From: Tardiphaga robiniae
GTDB lineage: Bacteria > Pseudomonadota > Alphaproteobacteria > Rhizobiales > Xanthobacteraceae
Direction of reading: 5' to 3'
Length of the DNA stretch: 64,000 nucleotides
Assembly: GCF_013359755.1 (NCBI RefSeq)
Contig: NZ_JABMCJ010000084.1
Span: forward strand, 62,001 to 126,000
This document shows, one piece after another, positions 19,423-29,522 of this stretch. Both the position numbers and the translations under genes were made by a program. Each line of letters starts with the position of its first letter. Within the stretch, counting starts at the first letter, position 1. Under the pieces are notes generated by a model that was given only the letters and a program-made list of their open reading frames with translations, did not search any database and was not told where the DNA came from.

Positions 19423-21162
19423 TCAGCTCGACGCCTCCTGGATCGCTGCAGCGCTTCGGGTCTTGATCTCGCTGACGGCCGCTGCAACATCAGCACGGTA
19501 TTTGACCAGTGGCGGTCGCGCGCCGTGGGTCAGCAGCGCCCGGCGCACGCCCTGCGAGGTGCCGGTGAGAATCACGCGGACGCCCTGTCGCTTTGCCTTC
19601 TCGGCAATGCCCTTGATCGCATTCGCGGCAGTCGAATCCAGGAAGGGGACCGCGGCAAAATCGATCACGAAAGCCTTGTGGCGATCCGAGAAGCCCTCGA
19701 GCACAGATCCGATGGTGGAGGCCGCGCCGAAGAAAAATGCGCCGGTGATGCGATAGACAACGACGTCGGGATCGGCAGCGAGACCGGGATCATAGGGTTT
19801 TCGGTCGCCATTGGCGTCGTCGGCCTTGTCGGCCACGACCAGCGGCTTATCCGCCTCAATGCCGGTTGTTTGCGCCATGCGGTTGATGAACAGAATCGCG
19901 CCAAGCGCGAAGCCGACCACAATGCCCTCGGTAAGATCGCGGAAGATCGTTAGCAGGAAAGTCGCCGACAGCACGGCAGCATCGCCCCATGATGACCGCA
20001 GTAACGTCGCGAATTCATGCTTCTCCGCCATGTTCCAGGCGACCACGGCAAGCACCGCGGCGAGCGCCGCCAGCGGAATGTAACTTGCCAATGGCGCCGC
20101 GACGAGAATGAATACCAGCAGGAATACCGCATGCAGCATGCCCGAGATCGGGCCGTGCGCGCCGGCGCGGACATTGGTGGCGGTTCGCGCGATGGTGCCG
20201 GTCACGCAGATTCCACCGAACAGCGCCGAGCCGATATTGGCGATGCCCTGCGCCACCAGTTCGCAATTGGAGCGATGCCGCCGGCCGGTCATGCCGTCAG
20301 CGACGACAGCTGAGAGCAAAGATTCAATCGCGCCCAGCAGCGCAAAGGAGATGGCGTCCGGCAGAATGGCCTGCAGCTTTGCCAGGGAAATCGCGGGAAG
20401 CGACGGCAGCGGAAAGGATTGCGGAATGCCGCCGAACTTGGTGCCGATGGTTTCAACCGGCAGCGCAAAGAACCCTGCCGCGACCGCGCTTGCGGCAACC
20501 GCGATCAGAATGCCCGGCCAGGAAGGCCGCAGCTTCTTGAGCAGAAGGATGATCGCAATGGTCGCGATGGTGATCGCGGCGGCCGACAGGTTGACGGTGT
20601 GGATCGCACTTCCGAGCACCTGCAGCTTCGGGATCAGTTCGCCAGGCTCCTTGCCGGTGAGTGTGAGCCCGAGGAGATCCCTGATCTGGCTGGCGAAAAT
20701 AATGACGGCAATACCGGCGGTAAATCCCACCGTGACCGGATAGGGAATGAACTTGATGTAAGTGCCGAGCTTCAAATAGCCCGCCACCATCAGGAACACG
20801 CCAGAGAGCATGGTCGCGAGGATCAGTCCGTCGATGCCATGGCGGCTCACGGTGGCAGCCACCAGCACGATGAAGGCGCCGGCTGGACCGCCGATCTGAA
20901 AGCGGCTTCCACCCAGCGCAGACACGAGGAAGCCGCCGATCACAGCGGTGATGAGGCCACGATCCGGCGACGTCCCCGAGGCTATGGCAATCGCCATGGA
21001 CAACGGAAGCGCGACGATTGCCACCGTCAAGCCGGACAAGATGTCGGCGCGCAGATCGGCGATGCCGTAGCCTTCGCGCAACACCGTGATCAATTTCGGC
21101 GTGAACAGTTCGGCGAAGGTCGGCTGATGCGGCCCCCACGCGCGATTTCTGGACATGTCCAT
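19423..21162 (-). CDS. SulP family anion transporter with STAS domain
   Basis: A 579-residue inner-membrane transporter. The N-terminal 430 or so residues hold the SLC26/SulP membrane domain, with the signature region LSGLTVAIVALPLSMAIAIASG, GGSRFQIGGPAGAF and GFTAGIAVIIFASQ. The C-terminus is a STAS domain (VVYRITGAFFFGAAS, VIDFAAVPFLDSTAANAI). Such proteins carry sulfate, bicarbonate, C4-dicarboxylates or chloride; nothing here decides which. An ATG two codons downstream (21156) is better spaced from a GGGA and may be the true start. No carbonic anhydrase or sulfate gene is adjacent. Confidence 0.9.
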   Translation of the reverse strand: MDMSRNRAWGPHQPTFAELFTPKLITVLREGYGIADLRADILSGLTVAIVALPLSMAIAIASGTSPDRGLITAVIGGFLVSALGGSRFQIGGPAGAFIVLVAATVSRHGIDGLILATMLSGVFLMVAGYLKLGTYIKFIPYPVTVGFTAGIAVIIFASQIRDLLGLTLTGKEPGELIPKLQVLGSAIHTVNLSAAAITIATIAIILLLKKLRPSWPGILIAVAASAVAAGFFALPVETIGTKFGGIPQSFPLPSLPAISLAKLQAILPDAISFALLGAIESLLSAVVADGMTGRRHRSNCELVAQGIANIGSALFGGICVTGTIARTATNVRAGAHGPISGMLHAVFLLVFILVAAPLASYIPLAALAAVLAVVAWNMAEKHEFATLLRSSWGDAAVLSATFLLTIFRDLTEGIVVGFALGAILFINRMAQTTGIEADKPLVVADKADDANGDRKPYDPGLAADPDVVVYRITGAFFFGAASTIGSVLEGFSDRHKAFVIDFAAVPFLDSTAANAIKGIAEKAKRQGVRVILTGTSQGVRRALLTHGARPPLVKYRADVAAAVSEIKTRSAAAIQEASS

Positions 21163-21217
21163 TCCCGACTCGCCCCTGTCACCTGCCGCGGATCTCGATC
21201 GAGGCCGCGGCCCGTTC

Positions 21218-21505
21218 TCAATCCGTCAGCTTTGGCTCTTCAAGTTTCGGTGGTGGACCGGGCTGTTTCAGCCTCACCCCTCGTCCGCCGGAATCGCTGC
21301 GGACGTTCTCGCCGATCAAATCGACGCCTGAGCGATCGAGGGCATCGACAACCTTGATCAGCGAATCCACCACGCCCCTGACATTGCCTTCGCTCGCTTC
21401 CATGCGCTGGATGGTCGGTAGCGACACGCCGGCCATTTCGGCCAGCCGCTTTTGATCGATACCCAGCAGCGCACGGGCGGCCCGCATCTGAAACGATGTA
21501 ATCAA
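21218..21505 (-). CDS. XRE-family helix-turn-helix regulator
   Basis: A 95-residue DNA-binding protein. Residues about 8-60 form a Cro/CI-type HTH (MRAARALLGIDQKRLAEMAGVSLPTIQRME), followed by a short acidic/proline-rich tail (PGPPPKLEEPKLTD). A protein this small usually autoregulates or controls a neighbour. It lies between the SulP gene and a P-loop kinase gene on the same strand, so either could be its target. Confidence 0.85.
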   Translation of the reverse strand: MITSFQMRAARALLGIDQKRLAEMAGVSLPTIQRMEASEGNVRGVVDSLIKVVDALDRSGVDLIGENVRSDSGGRGVRLKQPGPPPKLEEPKLTD

Positions 21506-21569
21506 GGGCGGTTTCCAGTTTCACGAGTCTTATATCATATGTGAGATATCTTCAATGATGTATAAAACA

Positions 21570-22079
21570 TCACTTGAGCGGCGAAGCCGCCATGGTCGCC
21601 ACGAACTGGGCGACAGCGGCGCGCGATGTCAGGCGTCGTTTGACGCCGCCGAAGTCGTCGAACAGCGCCAGGTGGCCAGCGAACGAACTCGACGTTTTGC
21701 GCTGCCAGTAGGCCTCGGCCCAAGCCAGAAAATCTGCATGTTCCTCGGCCGTCGCGCCACCCCAGGGGCCCCGGAGAGCGAGGCTATCACGACAAACCTC
21801 CGGGCTCATGTCGAGCCAGATCAATGCTGTGGCGCGCGGCAATGCCGCTTCGACCAGCCATCCGTAAACGCCTTCGATGATCCAGTTCGACTTCACGGCA
21901 AGGGCGGCCACCAGTTCTTTGGCCTGCCCCTCGTCGCGCTTCACACCGACCCTGTCCAGCCAATGGATATGATCGAGATCCGTGCGTTCGCCGCCGACGC
22001 GGCTTTCAAGCTGCCGCGCCAGCGTGCTCTTGCCCGAGCCGCTATTGCCAATGATTACAACCCGCGGTCCAAGCGTCAT
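21570..22079 (-). CDS. P-loop nucleoside/adenylate kinase-like ATPase
   Basis: A 169-residue protein with an N-terminal Walker A (IIGNSGSGKST, about 9-19), an adenylate-kinase/FlaR-like layout (DLDHIHW, NWIIEGVYG, ATALIWLDMSPEVC) and a short lid. The family is often annotated 'AAA family ATPase' or 'DNA topology modulation protein FlaR-like'; the phosphoryl acceptor is not known. It is adjacent to the EF-G-like gene and the HTH gene, with no clear operon promoter between. Confidence 0.78.
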   Translation of the reverse strand: MTLGPRVVIIGNSGSGKSTLARQLESRVGGERTDLDHIHWLDRVGVKRDEGQAKELVAALAVKSNWIIEGVYGWLVEAALPRATALIWLDMSPEVCRDSLALRGPWGGATAEEHADFLAWAEAYWQRKTSSSFAGHLALFDDFGGVKRRLTSRAAVAQFVATMAASPLK

Positions 22080-22090
22080 GGGCCACTGTA

Positions 22091-24154
22091 CTAAGCCGCC
22101 ACCCGATGCGCCGCAACGATCTGGTCGGCGGCGCGGCCCGAGACTTCGGCCATGTGGTCGAAGCTGCGGGTGAAGCTGCCGGCACCCGCGGTGGCCGAAC
22201 GCAACTCGACGATCAGGTCGCCGATCTCCGCTTCCGGCAACATCGCGCGCACCGTGTCCCAGCCCGGCCAGTTGTCACGGGTATCGAAGCCGAGGATCTG
22301 GCCGCGCCGTCCTGACAGAATGGCGTTGACCTTGGCCGTGGCCTCGGTGGGACAGACGATCTCCACCGTATGGATCGGCTCCAGCAGCACCGGCTGGCAT
22401 TGCGGCAGCGCCTCGGTGAAACCGATCCGGGCAGCGGTCCGGAACGCCTGATCGGAAGAATCCACGCTGTGATAGGACCCGTCGGTGAGCGTCACCTGCA
22501 CGTCGATGACAGGAAAACCGAGCGGGCCACGCTGCAACCCGTCGACGACGCCTTCCTGCACCGCGGGAATGTAGTTGCGCGGCACCGCGCCGCCGACCAC
22601 CTTTTCCTGGAATGCAAAGCCCTCGCCGCGCGGCAACGGGCCGATCTCCAGCACAACGTCGCCAAACTGGCCGTGACCGCCGGACTGTTTCTTGTGCCTG
22701 CCGCGCTGGGTGATCGGTTTACGGATGGTCTCCTGATAGCCGATCACCGGCGCATGCGATTTGACGTTGATGCCGAAGCGTTCGTGCAGGCGCTCCATCG
22801 CCACGCGCAGATGCATCTCGCCCTGCCCCCACAACACCACGTCATGGGTCTGCGCATTATTGACCACCGCAAGCGACGGATCTTCCTCGGTCAGCCGCAA
22901 CAGCGCCTGCCCGAGCTTGACGTCGTCCTTGCGATCGGCGGACGCTAGCGCCATCGCCAGCACGGGCGATGCAGCTATGACACTCACGACAGAGGCCGGC
23001 GCAGTCTTGCCGGTCGAGATCGTGTCGCCGGTCCTGACATGATCGAGCTTGCCGAGCGCGACGGTCTCGCCCGCTTCGGCCGATGCGCGCTTGCTGTCAT
23101 GTCCGCCGCTCGCCGCAAGAATGCCGGAGACACGCCCGCTTTCGCCCGACGAGGACAGCAATGTTGCGCCATCATCGAGATGACCACTCAGCACGCGCGC
23201 GTAAGACAGCTTGCCGCCATGCTGTAGATGGCTGCTCTTGAACACGTAACCGATCGCATCCTTGCTGTCAGGCACGCCGAGGCGCTTGGCCGTCTCGGCC
23301 ACGCCGGGTGCCTCGTGGCGTAGCGCCTTCATCAGCCGCAGCACGCCATTCTCGCGCATCGCCGAGCCCAGCAGCACCGGACAGATCAGACCTTCGCGCA
23401 ATTCGCGCGCGAGATCGTCGAACACGGCGTCGGCCGGCGGCGCGATGTCGTCAAGCAACTGCTCCATCAGCGCGTCGTCATGATCCGCAAGCTTCTCCAG
23501 CATGGAGAAACGCGCCTCTTTCTCGCGATCGAGATCGCCGCCTTCGAGCTTGATGACTTCGGACGCCTTGTGCTCGCGATAGACGAAAGCGCGCTCCAGC
23601 GCGAGATCGACGAAACCGGCGACCAGGTCGCCGTTCCAGATCGGGATCTGCCGCAGCACCAGCGGCACGCGCGAGGCCGGCTGCAATGTCGCCAGCGTCT
23701 CGCGCACGCGCTTGTGGGCGCGGTCGATCTTGTTGAGAAACAGAAATCTGGGAATGCCGAGGTCTTCGAGTTCGCGCAGGATCAATTGCAGCTGCGGCAA
23801 TTTTCGCGCATCCGCCTCGCAAACCACGATGGCTGCATCGACGGCGGGTAATGCCGCGCGCATGTCATGTGCGAATTCCACCGAGCCCGGACAGTCGATG
23901 AATGTGTAGCTGTCGCCCATGAAGGTGGTGGTCGCAGCCGTCAGGCCGACGCCCATCTTGTGGGCTCTGGCTTCCGCATTGGCATCGCCGATGCTTGTCC
24001 CATTGTCGACGCTGCCGGCCCGCGGGATCGCCCCGGTGCGGGCCATGATCGCTTCAAGCAGTGTGGTTTTTCCGCTCTGGAAAGGGCCCACCAGCGCAAT
24101 GCACTTTGCGGCATTGCCTTGTGGACCGCGGGGACTTCTCAGGTCTTGTCCCAT
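22091..24154 (-). CDS. EF-G-like translational GTPase (FusA2-type)
   Basis: A 687-residue protein with full EF-G architecture: G domain, domain II, III, IV and V (PVIGYQETIRKPITQRGRHKKQSGGHGQFGDV marks domain IV). The start at 24154 has GAGGAGG at good spacing. The G domain is divergent: P-loop GPFQSGKT (23-30), G3 motif DCPGS (87-91) where canonical EF-G has DTPGH, and NKID (142-145). The Ser at 91 replaces the His that positions the hydrolytic water in EF-Tu/EF-G. It is therefore unlikely to be the housekeeping EF-G and is more like an accessory GTPase. No ribosomal-protein genes flank it. Confidence 0.88.
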   Translation of the reverse strand: MGQDLRSPRGPQGNAAKCIALVGPFQSGKTTLLEAIMARTGAIPRAGSVDNGTSIGDANAEARAHKMGVGLTAATTTFMGDSYTFIDCPGSVEFAHDMRAALPAVDAAIVVCEADARKLPQLQLILRELEDLGIPRFLFLNKIDRAHKRVRETLATLQPASRVPLVLRQIPIWNGDLVAGFVDLALERAFVYREHKASEVIKLEGGDLDREKEARFSMLEKLADHDDALMEQLLDDIAPPADAVFDDLARELREGLICPVLLGSAMRENGVLRLMKALRHEAPGVAETAKRLGVPDSKDAIGYVFKSSHLQHGGKLSYARVLSGHLDDGATLLSSSGESGRVSGILAASGGHDSKRASAEAGETVALGKLDHVRTGDTISTGKTAPASVVSVIAASPVLAMALASADRKDDVKLGQALLRLTEEDPSLAVVNNAQTHDVVLWGQGEMHLRVAMERLHERFGINVKSHAPVIGYQETIRKPITQRGRHKKQSGGHGQFGDVVLEIGPLPRGEGFAFQEKVVGGAVPRNYIPAVQEGVVDGLQRGPLGFPVIDVQVTLTDGSYHSVDSSDQAFRTAARIGFTEALPQCQPVLLEPIHTVEIVCPTEATAKVNAILSGRRGQILGFDTRDNWPGWDTVRAMLPEAEIGDLIVELRSATAGAGSFTRSFDHMAEVSGRAADQIVAAHRVAA

Positions 24155-24280
24155 TGCCGCCTCCTCATGTGGAGCTCGGCCCATGATTGGGTCGGCGGTC
24201 AATGCTCCGCCCGGTCCGGATATTTGGCAAGATGGAAAAGTTGCTGCGCTGCGATGAACGTGATCGGATTGCGCCATAAA

Positions 24281-24312
24281 AAATCCGGCTCCGCCATGGG
24301 CGAAGCCGGATG
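24281..24312 (-). terminator. Rho-independent terminator downstream of DUF992 gene
   Basis: Minus-strand hairpin ATCCGGCT...AGCCGGAT followed by six T. It lies about 27 bp after the stop of the 24339-24815 gene and upstream of the EF-G-like gene. Confidence 0.85.
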
Positions 24313-24338
24313 AATTTGTGCGAGCGATCGCCGCGGGA

Positions 24339-24815
24339 TCAGCGACCGGGGCGCAACTCCAGGCTCTGCAGACCGGCGGCGACATTCAGTCCCACCGACC
24401 CCTGCAGACTGAGCGGCTGCAGGGAGAAGGCGTTTTGCGAACCGCCAACCAGGACATTCGCGCCGACGCCGACACCAACCGACGCGCTGCCCTGCGCGCC
24501 CGCATAGTTGCCGGACAGATCGCCGGGACCGCTATAGTTCACCGGCACGAACACGGCCCAGGATAGCGCGGTCTGTTCGGTAATACCGAGATCGATGCCC
24601 ACTTTGCGGATCGTGGCGACATAAGGCTGATCCGGACGACCGGTACCGGTGAGCACGCAGCCGAGATTGGTCACCGAGCCCACGACGAATCCGACGCTGG
24701 CTCCGCCCCGGCAATTCAAGACACCGACCTGCACGCCTTGCTGCGACTGCGCTTGCGATGCAGTGAAAAAGGCGGCGGCAGCGATACCGAGAACGAGCGA
24801 TGAGAGGCGGACCAT
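24339..24815 (-). CDS. DUF992 family secreted protein, copy 1
   Basis: A 158-residue exported protein: signal peptide MVRLSSLVLGIAAAAFFTASQAQS, then the DUF992 core starting VQVGVLNCRGGASVGFVVGS, with paired cysteines (NCRGG and LGCVL) probably forming a disulfide, and the Gly-rich GVGANVLVGGSQNAFSLQPLSLQGSVGLNVA. The function of the family is unknown. The start at 24815 is set by the signal peptide and GGAGA. The same-strand neighbour at 24995 is a paralogue, so this is a tandem duplication separated by a terminator. Confidence 0.85.
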   Translation of the reverse strand: MVRLSSLVLGIAAAAFFTASQAQSQQGVQVGVLNCRGGASVGFVVGSVTNLGCVLTGTGRPDQPYVATIRKVGIDLGITEQTALSWAVFVPVNYSGPGDLSGNYAGAQGSASVGVGVGANVLVGGSQNAFSLQPLSLQGSVGLNVAAGLQSLELRPGR

Positions 24816-24917
24816 CAGGAATCTCCGGGTGATGAACGGAAGTAAGGATGTGGATCGACTATCCATAGCTAATGATACCGCCCAATGACAGCGGCGCACG
24901 CGCAGCGCACGCAACAA

Positions 24918-24943
24918 AAAAGGCCCGCTCGCGCGGGCCTTTT
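24918..24943 (-). terminator. Rho-independent terminator (bidirectional form)
   Basis: An 11-bp stem AAAAGGCCCGC / GCGGGCCTTTT with a 4-base loop, T-rich on both strands. It ends transcription of the DUF992 copy whose stop is at 24995. Confidence 0.85.
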
Positions 24944-24955
24944 CGTTAACCTTGC

Positions 24956-25010
24956 CGGATCGCTTACGCGATCACAGCGATCGCTGGCGATCGCTTAGCG
25001 ATGGCTGCGA
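24956..25010. repeat. Cluster of GCGATCGC-type short palindromes
   Basis: GCGATCGC occurs at 24977-24984 and 24987-24994, with degenerate copies on both sides (GGATCGCTTACGCGATC, TTAGCGATGG). The cluster starts just after the terminator and runs into the last codons of the DUF992 copy 2 gene, so it lies at its 3' end. Confidence 0.6.
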
Positions 25011-25525
25011 TGACGGCGCTTCTTGTTGTAGCGATGACCGCTGACCGGACCGGTCGCTTCCAGTTCGAGCTGAACGATGCCGCTGGCGACGTTCAGACCG
25101 GTCTGGCCCTGCACCGAGATCGGCTGCAGCGAATAGGTGTTGCCCGGACCGCCAACGAGGAAGTTGCCGCCGAAACCGAGGCCAACCGATGCGTTGGTAC
25201 CGACGCCGCCGTAGCTGCCGGCCAGCGCGCCGCGCGGCACGCGGGTGGTCGGAGCGAATGCAGCCCACTGCACCGTGGTGTTTTCGGTGAAGCCGAGATC
25301 AAGGCCGAAACGGCGGATGTTGGCGACGTAACCTTCGGCGCGGCCACCGGCGCTCTGGAAGACGCAGTTGAGGTGCGCATTCGAACCGACCACGTAGCCG
25401 ACGTTCTGGCCGCCACGGCACTCCAGCACGCCAACCTGAACGCTGCCAGGCTGCTGTGCATTTGCGGTCGCAACCGACGCCGCAAAGGCCACGGCCGTCA
25501 GGCCGAACATCTTGGAAAGTCGCAT
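24995..25525 (-). CDS. DUF992 family secreted protein, copy 2
   Basis: A 176-residue paralogue of the neighbouring gene: signal peptide ending ATANAQ, core VQVGVLECRGGQNVGYVVGSNAHLNC with the same two Cys, Gly-rich C-half, and an added basic tail (SGHRYNKKRRHRSHR) absent from copy 1. The start at 25525 is fixed by GGTGGAG and the signal peptide. The basic tail could bind a negatively charged envelope component, but that is speculation. The function is unknown. Confidence 0.85.
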   Translation of the reverse strand: MRLSKMFGLTAVAFAASVATANAQQPGSVQVGVLECRGGQNVGYVVGSNAHLNCVFQSAGGRAEGYVANIRRFGLDLGFTENTTVQWAAFAPTTRVPRGALAGSYGGVGTNASVGLGFGGNFLVGGPGNTYSLQPISVQGQTGLNVASGIVQLELEATGPVSGHRYNKKRRHRSHR

Positions 25526-25644
25526 AGTGATACTCCACCTTGGGGATTTTGATAGCGAGGGGACAAGAAGGAAGCGCCGTGTCGAAAACAAGGCGCTTCC
25601 CGAAATAAGCCCCGAAACCGTCAAAAGTTTCGGAGCGGGTTTTG

Positions 25645-26889
<1,245 letters not shown>

Positions 26890-27064
26890 TCAAAATGGCT
26901 GATCCTGCTGGGATCGGCGCACCCTAGTGCGTGCGACGTTGCATCGCAAGAAGCTTGGGCAAAAACCCATCTGGAAGTGATGCAATTCAGCAAGCGTTAA
27001 ACGGGGGACGGTAGCGTCAACCGCACGTCGCAATCGACGATTTGGGCCAAAATGCACCCTTAAA

Positions 27065-28291
27065 ATGATCTGGATCTGGCAGCACATTGAAAGCGGCGCA
27101 TGGCTGACCCTCGAACGCGTGCGGGCTTACAGCCTGATCGTGCTCGCTTTGGGCACATTGGCCTTCGCCGGCTGGATTGCGGTCTCGGACGGCGTGATCG
27201 ACCGCAATGGCAAGCCGATCGGGACCGACTTTTCCAACATCTATGCGGCGGGCCGGCTCACCCTCGAAGGCAAACCCGCCGACGCCTATGATCCCGCCCT
27301 GCAACATGCCGCAGAACAGAGGGTGTTCGGCCGCGATGTGCCGTTCTACGGCTGGCACTATCCGCCGTTCTTTCTCGGAATTGCCGCGCTGGTGGCCACG
27401 GTACCCTATGGATGGGGGCTCGGTCTGTGGCTCGTCGCCAGCTTCGCCGCCTACCTCGCCGCGATCCGCACGATCCTGCCCCGCCAGGAAACGCTGCTGG
27501 TGGCCGCCGCCTTTCCTGCCGTCTTCATCAATGTCGGTCACGGCCATAACGGATTTCTAACCACCGCACTGCTGGGCGGCGCATTGCTTCTGCTCCATCG
27601 CCGGCCGTGGCTGGCCGGCGTGTTGATCGGGCTATTGGCCTACAAGCCGCAATTCGGTGTGCTGATTCCTCTCGCCCTGCTCGCCGATAGACGCTGGATC
27701 ACGATGGTATCGGCCGCGCTCACCGTCGCTGTCCTCATCGTATTGAGCACGGGGTTATTCGGCGCCGGCATCTGGCAGGCCTTTGCCGACTCCACTGCTT
27801 TCACTCGCGATGTCGTACTCGAACAAGGCGGCACCGGGTGGCAGAAAATCCAGTCGATCTTCGCCGCGACACGGATGTGGGGCGCCGGTCTTCCTGTCGC
27901 TTATGCCGCACAGTTCGGTCTCGCAGCCGGCATTGCCATCAGTTTGATGTGGCTATGGCGCAGCCATGCAGCGTTCGAACTCAAGGCAGCAGCACTCGCG
28001 ATCGGCAGCCTTCTGGCGACGCCCTATGTGCTCGACTACGATCTCATGGTGCTCGCCATCGCCATCGCCTTCTTCGCGCGGCATGGACTCGATCATGGCT
28101 TTCACGCGGGCGAGATCAGCCTGCTCGCATTGACCTGGATCATGCCGCTGCTGACGCGCAGCATCGCTGGCGCCATCGAACTGCCGCTCGGCTTTCTGGT
28201 GATGATCGCTTTTTATATCATCGTGCTGCAGCGCGCACTCGCTGATAACAGCACATCGCGGCACCTTCACACACTGATCGCGGCAGCGTGA
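27065..28291 (+). CDS. GT87 / DUF2029 integral-membrane glycosyltransferase-like protein
   Basis: A 408-residue polytopic membrane protein with about 9-10 hydrophobic segments. The N-terminal block GTDFSNIYAAGRLTLEGKPADAYDPALQ and FYGWHYPPFF are the family hallmarks of GT87 (mannosyltransferase-like, polyprenol-phosphate sugar donors). The first Asp of GTDF is the likely catalytic residue. It probably acts on an envelope glycan or glycolipid from the periplasmic side. No clear Shine-Dalgarno precedes the ATG. It is divergent from the aminotransferase gene across 217 bp. Confidence 0.82.
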   Translation: MIWIWQHIESGAWLTLERVRAYSLIVLALGTLAFAGWIAVSDGVIDRNGKPIGTDFSNIYAAGRLTLEGKPADAYDPALQHAAEQRVFGRDVPFYGWHYPPFFLGIAALVATVPYGWGLGLWLVASFAAYLAAIRTILPRQETLLVAAAFPAVFINVGHGHNGFLTTALLGGALLLLHRRPWLAGVLIGLLAYKPQFGVLIPLALLADRRWITMVSAALTVAVLIVLSTGLFGAGIWQAFADSTAFTRDVVLEQGGTGWQKIQSIFAATRMWGAGLPVAYAAQFGLAAGIAISLMWLWRSHAAFELKAAALAIGSLLATPYVLDYDLMVLAIAIAFFARHGLDHGFHAGEISLLALTWIMPLLTRSIAGAIELPLGFLVMIAFYIIVLQRALADNSTSRHLHTLIAAA

Positions 28292-28472
28292 TCTTCCATT
28301 GCCGAATGCTGCCTGACATACATTTTTCTCAATCCAGACTGCCGCAGCCGTTTTCGACTTTTTCCATTCCGTGGGCCTTGCGACAGGCTCGCATCAGCAT
28401 CATTGTCTAACCGCGATCTGCGATGGCCAATCGCGCAGTTGCCTTGACCTGAAATGAATTGAACATCTGCGA

Positions 28473-29126
28473 ATGTACAAACTCTATTCGATGCAGCGCT
28501 CTGGCAATAGCTACAAGGTTCGCCTTGCGCTGGCGTTCCTGGACGCGCCTTATCGCGCCATCGAAGTGGACATTCTGCGCGGCGAGAGCCGTACCCCGGA
28601 ATTTCTGGCCAAGAACCCCAGCGGTCAGGTGCCGCTGCTCGAGATCGCCGAAGGCCGCTATCTCGCCGAATCCAACGCCATCCTGTGGTATGTCGCCATC
28701 GGTACATCTCTGGCGCCGGAATCGCGGATGGACCGTGCCGAAGCCATGCAGTGGATGTTCTTCGAGCAGCACGCGCTGGAGCCGAATCTCGGCGCCGCCT
28801 ATTTCTGGCTGTGCCTGGTGCGCGGTGGCCGCGACCTGCAGACCCACGCGCTGGAAGACTGGATGGAGCGTGGCTATGCCGCGCTGCAGGTGATGGAGAA
28901 TCACCTCAAGATCCATGACTTCTTCGCCGCGGGCCAGCTGACAATCGCCGACATCGCGCTATACGGTTACACCCACGTCGCCGAGAAGTGCGATTTCGAC
29001 CTCTCTAGCTTTCCGTCGATCCGCCGCTGGCTGCGTCTGGTGGAAACCCAGCCGGGTTTTATCTCCATGGACTGGCACCCGACCTCGTCGGAATACGATA
29101 CTTTGGACGTAGTCGCCGACGCTTAA
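28473..29126 (+). CDS. Glutathione S-transferase family protein
   Basis: A 217-residue GST: N-domain MYKLYSMQRSGNSYKVRLAL (Ser near the GSH thiol), NPSGQVPLLEIAEGRYLAESNAIL (cis-Pro and Ser), helical C-domain with the DIALYGYTHVAEKCDFDL N-capping region. The Shine-Dalgarno is weak. It shares blocks with the GST at 10854-11435 and is probably a paralogue. Substrate unknown. The 181 bp upstream hold no recognised element. Confidence 0.86.
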   Translation: MYKLYSMQRSGNSYKVRLALAFLDAPYRAIEVDILRGESRTPEFLAKNPSGQVPLLEIAEGRYLAESNAILWYVAIGTSLAPESRMDRAEAMQWMFFEQHALEPNLGAAYFWLCLVRGGRDLQTHALEDWMERGYAALQVMENHLKIHDFFAAGQLTIADIALYGYTHVAEKCDFDLSSFPSIRRWLRLVETQPGFISMDWHPTSSEYDTLDVVADA

Positions 29127-29266
29127 GTCCTGAAATAGCGGGCATAACCGCTGTGAATGCCATTTTCCCGCCATAGTTAGGGCCAATCCCGCCCAAATCT
29201 CGCCTGCCGCAGCTGCGAATTTGTAGCACGCGGGTGATTCGCCCGCGATTTGAAGGATTTACGGCC

Positions 29267-29440
29267 ATGATACGGTCGCTTCGCGTGGGTGCAGGATTTC
29301 AGGCGCGCCCCACGTCCATCGCATCCACCCGGTTGACCCACGCCGTCGCGGCGTCGCTCGCGGTTGGCTGTCTGTCGCTCTGCGTCATCCTCGCCCTCAC
29401 CGTGATGTCGATCCCGGTGGCGAGTGCGATGCCGCTCTGA
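29267..29440 (+). CDS. Small single-span membrane protein
   Basis: 57 residues: a basic N-terminus (MIRSLRVGAGFQARPTSIASTR) and one hydrophobic helix (VAASLAVGCLSLCVILALTVMSI). AAGGA lies about 9 bp upstream of the ATG at 29267, which supports this start over the in-frame one at 29234. It could be an uncleaved signal anchor. I do not recognise a family. It precedes the sugar dehydrogenase gene by 82 bp. Confidence 0.55.
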   Translation: MIRSLRVGAGFQARPTSIASTRLTHAVAASLAVGCLSLCVILALTVMSIPVASAMPL

Positions 29441-29522
29441 CGGTCCCCACAACTCATAAACACTCAACCGCGATGCCGCGCATCGCTTATGCAACCTGCG
29501 ACTCCGTGATGGAGCCATTTCG

